From: an uncultured Lachnospiraceae bacterium
Lineage (GTDB): Bacteria > Bacillota > Clostridia > Lachnospirales > Lachnospiraceae
DNA length: 64,000 bases
Direction of reading: 5' to 3'
Assembly: GCA_947589055.1 (NCBI GenBank)
Contig: CANPZL010000002.1
Span: 45,417-109,416, forward strand
The translations under genes and the position numbers were made by a program. The notes under the pieces were generated by a model. The model had not been told where the DNA came from, searched no databases, and worked only from the letters and a program-made list of their open reading frames with translations. Positions 28,222 through 37,214 of the stretch are shown here, in pieces. How positions within the stretch are numbered: the stretch's first letter is position 1; each line of letters begins with the position of its first letter.

Positions 28222-29524
28222 GTGTTTCCTCCTTCTCCTCAAACCTTACCCGTATGGAATTAGCATGGGCAGTCAACTGCTCGGACTCTGCGAACGCTAT
28301 AATATCCGAATGGATTGGCTCCAATGCCTCTTTGGAATAATATATGATACTGGACTTTTTCATAAAGTCGTCTACACTAAGGGGCGAAAAGAATTTAGCA
28401 GTCCCATTTGTAGGCAGTACATGATTTGGTCCCGCAAAATAATCGCCTAACGGTTCGGAACTGTATGCACCTAAAAAGATAGCTCCTGCATTTCTTACCC
28501 TTGTCATCACGTCAAAGGGGTTCCTTGTCATAATCTCCAAATGTTCGGATGCGATCTGGTTCACCGCCTCCAATGCCTCTTCCATAGTATCTGCAAGCAG
28601 GATATATCCAAACTGTTCCAGCGACTTTTGAATAATCTCTTTTCGGGAAAGCCGCTTTGTAAACGCTTCGATCTCTTCCGATACCCGGTCCGCCAGCTCC
28701 TCGTTGGTCGTTACCAATATCGCACTTGCCATCTCGTCATGTTCTGCCTGTGACAGCAAATCCGCCGCTACAAATCTGGGATTAGCAGTCTCATCTGCCA
28801 GCACCAATATCTCACTGGGACCGGCAATCGAATCGATTCCTACGAAACCATTTACCGCCTTTTTTGCCAATGCAACGAAAATATTTCCCGGCCCTACGAT
28901 CTTATCTACGGAAGGAATGGAAGCAGTGCCATATGCCATCGCAGCGATTGCCTGTGCTCCGCCAATCTTATAGATGGCGTCCACTCCCGCCTCCCTTGCG
29001 GCAACTAAGGTTGTGGCACATACCTTTCCCTGCCGGTCACAGGGCGTTGTCATAATGATGCTGCCCACACCGGCTACCTTTGCCGGTACGATATTCATTA
29101 AAACCGAAGACGGATAGACCGCTTTCCCTCCGGGAACATAAACGCCGACCCGGTTTAAGGCAGTTACCTTTTGTCCGAGGATCGTTCCGTTTGGCTTACT
29201 GTCAAACCAACTGTACTGCTTCTGTTTTTCATGATAATCCCGGATATTTTTTAATGCTTTCCGAATAACCGTCAACAACTCCGGCTGGATTTCCCTATAA
29301 GCAGCTTCCACCTCTTCTTCCGTCACCTGCACCGTATCTCCGGTCAAGGTTACATGGTCGAACTGCTCCGTATACGCAAAAACCGCCTCATCTCCCCGGT
29401 TTGCGACTGCTTCTACGATCTCCTGTACCACAGCAGCATAATCACCGTAATGGTTCGGGCTTCTCTTTAACAGGTCATTCAATATATTCTTACGGGTTTC
29501 CTCCGTCAGCCTTACCTTTCGCAT
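28208..29524 (-). CDS. hisD: Histidinol dehydrogenase
   Basis: A 438-residue zinc enzyme for the last two steps, histidinol to histidine via histidinal, using NAD. Motifs: [40 protein letters not shown], the catalytic segment SQAEHDEMA and [14 protein letters not shown]. The ATG at 29524 has AAGGAGG upstream and lies 35 bases inside hisG; a longer upstream frame would overlap hisG further without a ribosome site. It overlaps hisB by 14 bases. Confidence 0.98.
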   Translation of the reverse strand: MRKVRLTEETRKNILNDLLKRSPNHYGDYAAVVQEIVEAVANRGDEAVFAYTEQFDHVTLTGDTVQVTEEEVEAAYREIQPELLTVIRKALKNIRDYHEKQKQYSWFDSKPNGTILGQKVTALNRVGVYVPGGKAVYPSSVLMNIVPAKVAGVGSIIMTTPCDRQGKVCATTLVAAREAGVDAIYKIGGAQAIAAMAYGTASIPSVDKIVGPGNIFVALAKKAVNGFVGIDSIAGPSEILVLADETANPRFVAADLLSQAEHDEMASAILVTTNEELADRVSEEIEAFTKRLSRKEIIQKSLEQFGYILLADTMEEALEAVNQIASEHLEIMTRNPFDVMTRVRNAGAIFLGAYSSEPLGDYFAGPNHVLPTNGTAKFFSPLSVDDFMKKSSIIYYSKEALEPIHSDIIAFAESEQLTAHANSIRVRFEEKEETHGES

Positions 29525-30194
29525 GGTTTTCCTCCTTCCGATCACCGGTATAAGAACCGGCAATCAAATCGCTTAAATCCGTCAACAATGACCGAATCCG
29601 CTGATGCTCCATCTTCAGACTCACCTGATTGACCACCAGCCGGGCGGACAGATCACAGATTTCCTCCAATACCTCCAGACCGTTTTCCCGCAGCGTAGTT
29701 CCGGTCTCGACAATATCTACGATCACCTCGGAAAGCCCTACGATAGGCGCAAGCTCTACCGAGCCATTCAGCTTCACGATCTCTACGGTCTGATTTTTCT
29801 GATTATGAAAATAATCCTTTGCGATGTTTGGGTACTTCGTCGCCACCCGGATGATCTCGTTATGGGTTAAAAGTTGCCGGGCAGAAGCCGGACCGCAGAC
29901 ACACATCCGGCATTTACCCAAATGCAGGTCTAATACTTCATACAGGTTTCTTCCTTCTTCCAAAATGGTATCCTTACCTACCACGCCAATATCCGCCGCA
30001 CCATATTCTACATAAGTAGGTACGTCCGATGCCTTTGCCAGAAAGAACCGTACCTTTAACGCTTCATTCACAAACAATAACTTCCGGGTATCCGGATCCT
30101 TCATCTCTTCACAGGTAATACCAATCTGTTCCAGCAGTCCTAAGGTCTGCTTTGCCAGCCGCCCCTTCGCTAAGGCAAATGTTAAATATCGCAT
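29490..30194 (-). CDS. hisG: ATP phosphoribosyltransferase, short form (HisG-S)
   Basis: A 234-residue catalytic subunit of the first step of histidine synthesis. It shows [28 protein letters not shown] and the PRPP-binding region [15 protein letters not shown]. It lacks the C-terminal regulatory domain of long HisG, so it depends on HisZ, encoded just upstream with a 13-base overlap. The complex of HisG and HisZ is the feedback-controlled enzyme in such organisms. Confidence 0.96.
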   Translation of the reverse strand: MRYLTFALAKGRLAKQTLGLLEQIGITCEEMKDPDTRKLLFVNEALKVRFFLAKASDVPTYVEYGAADIGVVGKDTILEEGRNLYEVLDLHLGKCRMCVCGPASARQLLTHNEIIRVATKYPNIAKDYFHNQKNQTVEIVKLNGSVELAPIVGLSEVIVDIVETGTTLRENGLEVLEEICDLSARLVVNQVSLKMEHQRIRSLLTDLSDLIAGSYTGDRKEENHAKGKADGGNP

Positions 30195-31429
30195 TGCTGT
30201 TCTCCTTCCTCTTCTTTCGTAAAGGAATAGGTCCGGGGGGATCCCCCGTCCAGAAAGATCAACTGCTCAAAGTGTTCCTTTTTCCCATAAGCCAGATAAT
30301 CCTCTAACGTCTTCCGGGCGGACATACGGATCAGTTCCACTTTCCTGCCCGCCTGCCGCAGTTCGCAGCCCATCTGAATCGCCTGCTGTTGACATTCCTG
30401 CCGATAAAGCAGGATCATCTCCGTTTCCTCCACTGCCACCGGGATATTCTGCCGGCTGATGGCATTCATCAGAGAATCTACTATCAGTCCAAACCCGATG
30501 GCCGGCGCTTCCTTTCCAAACTGACGCAGCAGGGAATTGTAACGCCCGCCCCGGACAATCGCATCTCCGGTTCCGTAGGTGTACCCACGAAACAGTATGC
30601 CGGTATAATAGCGAAAATCACTAACCATACTCAGGTCAAAACTGACATGAGCCTCACAGTGATAATAGGTCAGTGCCTGATAGACCTTCTCTAACCGTAA
30701 AATAGCGGCCTGTGAACGTTCATTTTCCACCAGCGTTCCGGCCCGTTTAAGCATCTCCGGCCCGCCAAAGAGCTGTTCCAGTGCGAAAAAGGCTTCCCGC
30801 AGCCGGGGAGACATATCCAGTCGTTTTACCGTTTCCTGCAATCCGAAAAAGTTTTTATTCTGAATATATGTATGAACCGAAAGCTCTTCCTCTTCATTCA
30901 GACCCGCTTCTTCCATCATACCAAGAAGATAATCCACCTGTCCTACTTCGATCTGGAATTCCTGTAATCCTACTGCCTGAAAGCAGTCTACAACGGTTGC
31001 CAGTATCTCTGCATCGGCAGCCGAGCTGTCGTCGTTTACCAGCTCTCCTCCGATCTGGGTCACTTCACATAGCTTTCCCTGATGACTGATTGTATTGGTA
31101 AAGGTATTGCCCTCATAGCAAAGACGGATCGGCAGTTCCTCATTTTCATAATATTTTGCGACGCATCTGGCAATGCTTGGCGTCATATCCGGCCGCAGTA
31201 CCAGCGTATTATTCTCCCGGTCAAAAAACTTAAACATCTCATTGGAAAGTGCAGACCCCTTGTCCCGGTTAAAAATATCAAAGTATTCAAAGGTTGGAGT
31301 CTGTATATCCTGATAACTGTAAGATTCTAAAACCTGATGAAGCTCCTGCATAACCTTCCGTTTTCTCTTATATTCATTTCCGTAAATGTCACGAACCCCT
31401 TCCGGTGTATGTAACAGCTTCTCTTTCAT
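30182..31429 (-). CDS. hisZ: ATP phosphoribosyltransferase regulatory subunit
   Basis: A 415-residue class II synthetase-like protein that lacks tRNA charging and regulates HisG. It begins with [13 protein letters not shown] and has [15 protein letters not shown] (motif 2 region) and a GGRYNSLL segment. The missing C-terminal anticodon-binding domain of HisS and its place next to short hisG support HisZ over histidyl-tRNA synthetase. The ATG at 31429 has AAGGAG about 8 bases upstream. It is the first gene of the operon; promoter at 31532-31559. Confidence 0.93.
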   Translation of the reverse strand: MKEKLLHTPEGVRDIYGNEYKRKRKVMQELHQVLESYSYQDIQTPTFEYFDIFNRDKGSALSNEMFKFFDRENNTLVLRPDMTPSIARCVAKYYENEELPIRLCYEGNTFTNTISHQGKLCEVTQIGGELVNDDSSAADAEILATVVDCFQAVGLQEFQIEVGQVDYLLGMMEEAGLNEEEELSVHTYIQNKNFFGLQETVKRLDMSPRLREAFFALEQLFGGPEMLKRAGTLVENERSQAAILRLEKVYQALTYYHCEAHVSFDLSMVSDFRYYTGILFRGYTYGTGDAIVRGGRYNSLLRQFGKEAPAIGFGLIVDSLMNAISRQNIPVAVEETEMILLYRQECQQQAIQMGCELRQAGRKVELIRMSARKTLEDYLAYGKKEHFEQLIFLDGGSPRTYSFTKEEEGEQQCDI

Positions 31430-31531
31430 CTGCAATCTCCTTTATCTGCGTCCGCTCGCCAGGCGCAAAGAAACTTTCGTTTTTCTCGCCAAACGCCTCT
31501 TAAAGCAAGCGTCGTCAGTACTTTCCTCGTT
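31430..31531 (-). promoter_or_regulatory. 5' leader of the his operon
   Basis: About 95 transcribed bases separate the predicted start site from hisZ. They are G/A-rich and can fold, for example GGCGAGAAA with TTTCTTTGCGCC (bulged). I see no T-box core (GGTGGTACCGCG) and no His-codon leader peptide, so the control mechanism is unknown. Confidence 0.35.
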
Positions 31532-31559
31532 ATTATAACATAATATTTTTCATATGCAA
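31532..31559 (-). promoter_or_regulatory. Predicted sigma-A promoter of the his operon
   Basis: -35 TTGCAT (31559-31554), 16-base spacer and perfect -10 TATAAT (31537-31532) on the minus strand. Confidence 0.6.
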
Positions 31560-31647
31560 GCAAGGGAATCTCGTTTTATCATAAAAAAGCGAATCTTGAA
31601 CAGGCATTCTCCGCTATTTTTTCTGATTTCGTATATCGCATGGAATA

Positions 31648-31697
31648 TAAAAAAAGCTCCCGTCCTGATCGGCTGATCAAATTAGGAAGACAGCTTT
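31648..31697 (-). terminator. Terminator of the radical-SAM gene
   Basis: Minus strand: AAAGCT pairs with AGCTTT, continued by a partly paired stem (TTCCT with AGGA) and an inner TGATC/GATCA hairpin, followed by TTTTTTTAT. It begins about 20 bases after the stop codon at 31716. Confidence 0.65.
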
Positions 31698-31715
31698 CTT
31701 TTCAAATGTGTAGTT

Positions 31716-32327
31716 TCATTCCGTTGGTATTATATAATCAAACACCTGCAGATTGGAAAATCCCAGCTCCCGCAACCGGCTGACGGAAGCCTGAATATCC
31801 GCTTCCGTAGTAAGACCGGGTATCCGTGGTATCCGAAGCCTGCATTTTCTTTGAACGCCGTTTTGTGCTATCCGGTTTAGATTTCTCCATACAGGTTCTA
31901 ATGCAAGCCCGGTATAGGCCTGATAAACCTCCGGATTTAGAGACTTTATATCAATGATAAACTCCCGAACCGGTTCTAACAGCGGAAGCAGCAGTTCCTC
32001 CTGTGCATATAAGGAAGTTTCCAGATTGACGGAAACCGCTTGGGGCAGACGATCAAAAAATTCCTGAATCGCCTGTGACTGGAGCAGAGGTTCACCACCG
32101 CCAAAGGTAATCCCGCCCTCACTGGCAACAAAATAGCAGTAATCCTGCATGATACTGTTAAGCAGCTGTTCCTGCGTATACTCCCGACTGGGAGAATGCT
32201 TCAGCACATACCGGTTAATGCAATATCGACAGGAAAGCGGACAGCCGGCCAGACCGATCAATGTGGTGATTCCTGCACCGTCCGTAGTAAGCCGGTGACG
32301 GTTAATCGTTTGAATTTTGAAATGCAT
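31716..32327 (-). CDS. Short radical-SAM protein of the glycyl-radical-activase type
   Basis: A 203-residue radical-SAM protein. The 4Fe-4S motif is C-x3-C-x2-C in GLAGCPLSCRYCIN (about residue 28-36), and the SAM-binding GGE motif is FGGGEPLL. TTDGAGITT at the start matches the DGPGIRT motif of pyruvate formate-lyase activases and the YjjW group. It is shorter than those (about 245-290) and lacks the extra ferredoxin inserts. No glycyl-radical enzyme is encoded in this window. Its start lies 26 bases inside the preceding Cys-motif gene, which points to coupled translation and a shared task. Target unknown. Confidence 0.82.
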   Translation of the reverse strand: MHFKIQTINRHRLTTDGAGITTLIGLAGCPLSCRYCINRYVLKHSPSREYTQEQLLNSIMQDYCYFVASEGGITFGGGEPLLQSQAIQEFFDRLPQAVSVNLETSLYAQEELLLPLLEPVREFIIDIKSLNPEVYQAYTGLALEPVWRNLNRIAQNGVQRKCRLRIPRIPGLTTEADIQASVSRLRELGFSNLQVFDYIIPTE

Positions 32328-32742
32328 CTTCTTCTCCTGAATGCTCTTGCTCCTCCGGAGGCATGTATTCTAAGTCACCTTCCAAAACAAAGATTGCCTC
32401 CGTATCCGTTTCCAGAACCATATTCCCTTTTATATCCGATTGGAACGTTTCCTCTATGGCAGGCCGAACCGATTCGTCTCCTTCTATCACGTCCTGTTCA
32501 ATTTCCTGACTCCGGCAGCCGGCAAGGATACCGGCGCTCAGCATACCGACACTTGCCACCGCTGTAGTTCGTTTTAACAACGCCTGATTTAACACCCTTT
32601 CCTCTTGACGACATTTCGGACAGGTGCCGGAGCAGGGGCCTTCATAGGTACATTCTCTTTGATTCAGGTCAATCTGTAATGCATCCGCCACCTTTTTACG
32701 TACCTGCTTTAGTATCCTGCATTTTTCTTTATTGATGTCCAT
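32302..32742 (-). CDS. Cys-motif protein with an internal lipobox, unknown function
   Basis: A 146-residue protein I do not recognise by function. Residues 1-55 are a charged helix with C8 and a C31-x5-C37-x3-C41-x2-C44 cluster in ECTYEGPCSGTCPKC, suited to bind metal or a 4Fe-4S cluster. Residues 57-76 look like a lipoprotein signal, with KR, a short hydrophobic stretch and ILAGC (lipobox), but placed internally. The tail is acidic. The ATG follows AAAGGAGG. Its end overlaps the radical-SAM gene by 26 bases. The Cys domain may be the partner or substrate of that enzyme; that is inference. Confidence 0.75.
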   Translation of the reverse strand: MDINKEKCRILKQVRKKVADALQIDLNQRECTYEGPCSGTCPKCRQEERVLNQALLKRTTAVASVGMLSAGILAGCRSQEIEQDVIEGDESVRPAIEETFQSDIKGNMVLETDTEAIFVLEGDLEYMPPEEQEHSGEEDAFQNSND

Positions 32743-32857
32743 ACTGCTTCCTCCTTTTATGAAATCAGACTTTTTAACAGGGATAGATGCTTACTGCTTC
32801 TCTCCCTAATAAACAGTGTCCGATTCCATTCAAAGCGTTGCATACTGATTTAACTTT

Positions 32858-33394
32858 TTATGCCTCTCTCGATTGCAGGTCACGACTTAAGGGTTCCAAA
32901 TAATGCACCAGTATCCCGTTTTTCCCTCGGATAAAATTACTTCTGTCTAATTCCTCATACTTAAAATTCTTCGGATGCCCCTGCTTTATCCGTTCCACAT
33001 ATCCCTTTAATTCCCGAAACGGCAGATAATAAAATTCATTTCGTCCGGTAAAAGAAACGATCAAAAAACTGATTCCCTGCTGGGCTTCAAATTCTTCCAT
33101 GAACCGATATTGATGTTCATGGATATTCTGCATGGAAAAGGTATCCGTCGTACATTCCTTTGCGTCAAAGCAGACCGGAACCCCCTGAACCACCCCGATG
33201 TAGTCAACTGTGGAATCCTTTTCAAAATATGCCAGCGTAATCTGACTGTTTTCTTTATCGATGCGTATAGGTTTAATCGGGGTTGGGATTTTTTGTACCA
33301 ATGCCAGCCCCTTTTCCCGATAGGTTTCATTTGTAAAATTGATGAGATCTTCCAGTGTAGAGCCTCGCAGACCCCGGCTGTTCCATGTCGCCAT
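32858..33394 (-). CDS. recU: Holliday junction resolvase RecU-like
   Basis: A 178-residue protein of the RecU family, the Firmicute resolvase that cuts four-way junctions. It shows the N-terminal RGLRGSTLEDLINFTN, the KIPTPIKP motif, the nuclease core with STVDYIG and CFDAKEC (Asp, Glu and Lys of the PD-(D/E)xK site), and HEHQYRFMEEFE followed by FLIVSFT. Length is a little below Bacillus RecU (206). It lies in a run with an rluD-like gene and is read from 33394, 36 bases after it. In Bacillus recU is next to ponA, which is absent here. Confidence 0.85.
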   Translation of the reverse strand: MATWNSRGLRGSTLEDLINFTNETYREKGLALVQKIPTPIKPIRIDKENSQITLAYFEKDSTVDYIGVVQGVPVCFDAKECTTDTFSMQNIHEHQYRFMEEFEAQQGISFLIVSFTGRNEFYYLPFRELKGYVERIKQGHPKNFKYEELDRSNFIRGKNGILVHYLEPLSRDLQSREA

Positions 33395-33429
33395 CGTTTC
33401 TCCTTTTATACGTTTTCCCGTGTAGTTTC

Positions 33430-34476
33430 TTAACTTCTTATCTTTTCCCCTGCTTCCTGGTTCATATCAATGGCCCAGATTTCCTTAACCGCTCGATTGT
33501 ATTTCTCCGGTAACGGTGCCACATATTCCCTGCCGGACAGCTTTTCCAAAGTTCCCCGCATTTGGGGAAATACGATCCGATAAGCGTGAAGGAACTGATT
33601 CTGAATACCGAATGCTTCCCGGAACTTACGATTGGTATCCCGGTCTCCATACTTTGCATCTCCCAATACCGGATGTCCAAGCTCCGCTAACGATGCACGG
33701 ATCTGATGCGTTTTCCCGGTAATCAGCTTCACCTCTAGTAATGTATAGTCCTGATTCCATCGTATCGGTACATATCGTGCCTTTATTTCTTTTGCACCGG
33801 GTGCTGATTGTTTTAAAATCCTGACCCGGTTCGTCTTTTCATCTTTTTTCAGATAAGCAGTTTCCTCGATCGGCTTTTCCAGTCTGCCGGAAACCAGCGT
33901 CAGATAGTATTTTTCCAGACTTCGATCCCGCAGCATCCGGGACAGTTCCCTGCTTCCCTCCAGAGAAACTCCCGCCAAGACCAGTCCGCTGGTATTCCGA
34001 TCCAGCCGATTACAGACGGAAGGGGTAAAGGTCGTCAGCTGCTCCTTTGTAAGCCTTCCCTGTTCCAGAAGATACCGGAGAAGCTGTTCATTCAACGAAT
34101 CGTCCTCCGGCTTGGCCTTTTGCGACAAGACCCCTGCCGGCTTATTGAGAATCAGAATATTCTTATCTTCATAGATGATTTCTCTGAGTTGCAGCTCCCG
34201 CTGTTTGGTTCCGGAATATATTCCATCGGCTTTCTGCTTTCCGTCTAACGCCTTTTCCGTATGGAATTTTGCATAGGTCGCATCTGACAGATAAAGCTGT
34301 ACCCGATCTCCTACCGCCAGAATTTCTTTTCCCTCCGCCCGTTTTTCATTGAGCTTGATATTCTTTTTCCGCAGCATCTTATAAAGGAAGCCGCTGGGCG
34401 CCAGATTTAAAACCTTTCCTAACAGCTTATCCAATCTTTGACCTGCTTCATTCGTTCCGATATAAAGTTCCTTCAT
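33430..34476 (-). CDS. RluA-family pseudouridine synthase
   Basis: A 348-residue enzyme. An N-terminal S4 RNA-binding domain (RLDKLLGKVLNLAPSGFLYKMLRKKNI) precedes the RluA catalytic domain, with the catalytic Asp in VCNRLDRNTSGLVL and later GKTHQIRASLAELGHPVLGD. It isomerises uridine to pseudouridine in rRNA or tRNA; RluC/RluD-like substrate choice cannot be assigned from motifs alone. It is transcribed with recU downstream and a small membrane protein upstream. Confidence 0.93.
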   Translation of the reverse strand: MKELYIGTNEAGQRLDKLLGKVLNLAPSGFLYKMLRKKNIKLNEKRAEGKEILAVGDRVQLYLSDATYAKFHTEKALDGKQKADGIYSGTKQRELQLREIIYEDKNILILNKPAGVLSQKAKPEDDSLNEQLLRYLLEQGRLTKEQLTTFTPSVCNRLDRNTSGLVLAGVSLEGSRELSRMLRDRSLEKYYLTLVSGRLEKPIEETAYLKKDEKTNRVRILKQSAPGAKEIKARYVPIRWNQDYTLLEVKLITGKTHQIRASLAELGHPVLGDAKYGDRDTNRKFREAFGIQNQFLHAYRIVFPQMRGTLEKLSGREYVAPLPEKYNRAVKEIWAIDMNQEAGEKIRS

Positions 34477-34536
34477 CTGCTTTCTCCGCTTTTCATCACA
34501 CCGTTTTGACCGCTCCCGCTCTGGTCGCCACTCTCT

Positions 34537-35118
34537 CTACACACAAATATCCAACAACCTTTGCTGTAGCCGCTGGCAGGGCGTAGCTAAGTCTCCCTCC
34601 GCTTCCGGTGCGGCTTCCACCGTTTCCATCAACTCCGGCAATGTGGAACAGATAAAAGCATGGAATTCCGAATATCCGGTCCGGTCAATGATCCCCTGCA
34701 CATACTCCTTTAATTGTTCCTCTTTATAGTGTTTATCGTTCGAGCCGCCCCAGAGCAGATAGAGATTACCCTGATCGATAACCAAACAAGGGACATAAGA
34801 AACCGTTTCATAAGAGCTGAGTGCCATGTCGAATAAAACGATGCAGTTTTTCCGCTTTCCCAGCCGCTCCTGTACTTGTTTTCCTTCCGTTTCATCCAAA
34901 GAATGATATTTTGCTACGATCAGCCAAAGCACGGAAAGCTTTGCAAACGGTAACGCAAGAATGACCGGAATCAAGATCGCTACATGCCGGAGCGTTCCAA
35001 AAATCAGAAACACAGCCGCCACAGCCGCCAGAATCACTAAAGCCAAACCTGCAATATACCTTCCCTGTCTTTTTTTATAGGCATTCATATAGCCTAAACT
35101 GCCTTTTTCCTTCATCAT
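34537..35118 (-). CDS. Two-pass membrane protein of unknown function
   Basis: A 193-residue protein with two hydrophobic helices (about residues 20-41 and 45-67), then a soluble domain with mixed alpha/beta character (CIVLFDMALSSYETVSYVPCLVIDQGNLYLLWGG in parts). I do not recognise the family. The start is uncertain: ATG at 35118 or 35115 follows AGGAA, while a Met ten codons further in also has purines upstream. It lies between a HAD phosphatase gene and the pseudouridine synthase gene, all in one direction. Confidence 0.65.
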   Translation of the reverse strand: MMKEKGSLGYMNAYKKRQGRYIAGLALVILAAVAAVFLIFGTLRHVAILIPVILALPFAKLSVLWLIVAKYHSLDETEGKQVQERLGKRKNCIVLFDMALSSYETVSYVPCLVIDQGNLYLLWGGSNDKHYKEEQLKEYVQGIIDRTGYSEFHAFICSTLPELMETVEAAPEAEGDLATPCQRLQQRLLDICV

Positions 35119-35161
35119 TTCCTAGTCATAGAAACTTCTATCCTATGTTTCCTTTCTTTTT

Positions 35162-35836
35162 CTAACCACCCAGCAAACCGTTATAATTAAAAATCGCATA
35201 GTCGGCTTCCTGTTTCTTGATTTCCCAAATATCCCGTGTTGCCTGATCGTCAACCGCACAGGTTTTCATTCCCGCCCGTTTTCCTGCCTGTATCCCCTCA
35301 ACAATATCCTCAAATACCAGACAATGCTCCGGGGACACATTCAGATCCTCCGCTACCAGCAGATAAATATCCGGCGCCGGTTTTCCATGCTCCACCTCGC
35401 AGGCAGTATGTACAGAATCCATCAGTTCCCGAATTCCCCTCGCTTCTAAGGTCAGTTCCACCAAATGCTTGGAATTACTGGTCGCCACACCCGTCTTGAT
35501 GCCTAACTCCTTTAGTTTCTTCAGAAACGTCAATGCACCCGGTTTTAACGGAACTTTTGTTTTATATACGGTTTCCGCCATTCGATTCCAGCTTTCCTTC
35601 ATTTCTTCCGTCGTATCGGAAATGGGAAAATTACGTTTAATATAATCTGCTGTTTCCGAAAAACTCATGCCGGAGATCCTCTGCTGCAAATCCTGCGGCA
35701 CCTCTAAACCATGCCTGCAAAAATAGTCCCGGTCGATCGACTCCCAGACCCACATGGAATCCACCAACGTACCGTCCAGATCAAATATAACCGCCTGAAT
35801 CTTGTCAAATACATCCGGCTTTTTTTCTGTTATCAT
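35162..35836 (-). CDS. HAD-superfamily phosphatase/phosphoglucomutase-like protein
   Basis: A 224-residue HAD hydrolase. Motif I is VIFDLDGTLVDS with both Asp residues, motif II is VATSN, motif III Lys is in EHGKPAPDIY, and motif IV is FEDIVEGIQAG. An alpha-helical cap sits between motifs I and II, as in beta-phosphoglucomutase and phosphoglycolate phosphatase. The ATG at 35836 overlaps the stop of the upstream methyltransferase gene (ATGA) and has GGAGGTG seven bases before it. Substrate is not predictable from sequence alone. Confidence 0.9.
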   Translation of the reverse strand: MITEKKPDVFDKIQAVIFDLDGTLVDSMWVWESIDRDYFCRHGLEVPQDLQQRISGMSFSETADYIKRNFPISDTTEEMKESWNRMAETVYKTKVPLKPGALTFLKKLKELGIKTGVATSNSKHLVELTLEARGIRELMDSVHTACEVEHGKPAPDIYLLVAEDLNVSPEHCLVFEDIVEGIQAGKRAGMKTCAVDDQATRDIWEIKKQEADYAIFNYNGLLGG

Positions 35837-37197
35837 GACAGCCACCTCCAACCGGCAAGATATTTATTCTTCAATATTCCGTTGATCCGTTTTCCCCAGC
35901 CCAGGGGATACCCGTCTACGCAAACCAGTACGAGTCCTTGTTCTCCTTCCAGCTCGATCGTCTCCCCCTTCAGATAACGAATGACTCGTTCATCATCTGC
36001 CTGTAACGATACAGTACGGGAAAATTCCTCCCGTTTTAACGCCATCGCCAGTGCCTGACTTGGCTCAAACCGATTTTTTTTCAGTTCTCCCAGCAGCAGC
36101 CCATTCCGCAGCAATCGAAGCCCGCTTCTGTCCGGTAATTCCTCCGGCAGATAATATAACCGCTCTTTTTGCAGTTCCAGCCGGTTCCGATCCCAATCCC
36201 ACGAAATCTGATCTAAGAACTCCCAAACCTCATCCGGCAGCACTGTCTTTTTTAAGCGTCGCTCCGGTTTTACCTTTATGGATTCTTCGCCCTTCCGCTT
36301 CAACATAGCGATAAAATGTCCCTCTCCCTGTATCCGCTGGGGCCAAAGCCGAAGGCAATTCTCCAAAGCCGGATTCTTCGTCCGGCTCCATTCCGGATGG
36401 CCCCGGTCAAAGCCCGGAACCATCGGAAGCGGAAGCAGCTCCAAATCCGGTCTCTGATCCAAAAGGAATTCTATCTCCTGTTCATTTTCCTCTGGTGAAA
36501 AGGTGCAAGTAGAATAAAGCAGGATGCCGCCGGGCCGAAGACAGCCGATCACATCTTGCAAAATACTTTGCTGCAGCTTCACAAACAATTCTACTCCGTT
36601 CGCCTCCCATGCTTTTATCATGGAAGGGGATTTTCGGAACATTCCTTCCCCGGAACAGGGGGCGTCGATCAGAATCTTATCAAAATATTCCGGGAACCGC
36701 TTTGCGATAGCATTGGTATTTTCACTCAGTACCAGCATATTCGATATACCGAACAGCTCCAGATTCTTAAGCAGCGCCTTTGCCCTGGAATGGCTGATGT
36801 CATTTGCCACCAACAGGCCGGTTCCTTTTAGTTTTGCCGCTAATTCGGTGGACTTCCCGCCGGGTGCGGCGCAAACATCCAGTACCCGATCCCCTTCCGT
36901 AATAGGAAGCAGGCTTGCCGGCGTCATCGCACTTGGCTCCTGTATATAATAAAGCCCGGCATAATAATAGGGATGTCTTGCCGGCTGTTCCGATTCTTCA
37001 TAATAAAAGCCGTTTAAGCACCAGGGAACAGGCTTTAAAGAAAAGGGAGATACCCGCAGAAATTCTTCCACGGATACCTTTTCGGTATTGATGCGTAAGC
37101 CATGATAAGAAGGCGTTTCCAAACAAGCCTGATAGGCGGAAAACTCCTCTCCCAGCATCTCTTTCATGCGGTTTTCAAATGTTTCCGGTAATTTCAC
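35833..37197 (-). CDS. NOL1/NOP2/Sun-family RNA cytosine-C5 methyltransferase (RsmF-like)
   Basis: A 454-residue SAM-dependent m5C methyltransferase. It has the SAM-binding motif DVCAAPGGKSTELA, VANDISHSRAKAL, the release Cys in DAPCSGEGMFRK and the nucleophile Cys in YSTCTFSPEENE. A C-terminal PUA-like/RsmF extension (about residues 300-454) with a final GYPLGWGKRING is typical of RsmF homologues in Firmicutes. Likely target is 16S rRNA, by family. It starts 18 bases after relQ and overlaps the HAD gene. Confidence 0.93.
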   Translation of the reverse strand: MKLPETFENRMKEMLGEEFSAYQACLETPSYHGLRINTEKVSVEEFLRVSPFSLKPVPWCLNGFYYEESEQPARHPYYYAGLYYIQEPSAMTPASLLPITEGDRVLDVCAAPGGKSTELAAKLKGTGLLVANDISHSRAKALLKNLELFGISNMLVLSENTNAIAKRFPEYFDKILIDAPCSGEGMFRKSPSMIKAWEANGVELFVKLQQSILQDVIGCLRPGGILLYSTCTFSPEENEQEIEFLLDQRPDLELLPLPMVPGFDRGHPEWSRTKNPALENCLRLWPQRIQGEGHFIAMLKRKGEESIKVKPERRLKKTVLPDEVWEFLDQISWDWDRNRLELQKERLYYLPEELPDRSGLRLLRNGLLLGELKKNRFEPSQALAMALKREEFSRTVSLQADDERVIRYLKGETIELEGEQGLVLVCVDGYPLGWGKRINGILKNKYLAGWRWLS

Positions 37198-37214
37198 GAT
37201 TGTTCTCCTGTGTG

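Noticed and set aside
30182..31429. Histidyl-tRNA synthetase
   Set aside because: It lacks the C-terminal anticodon-binding domain and is coupled to a short HisG, so HisZ is the better reading.
31430..31716. T-box riboswitch before the his operon
   Set aside because: No GGTGGTACCGCG-type antiterminator core and no long leader; only about 95 bases lie between promoter and hisZ.
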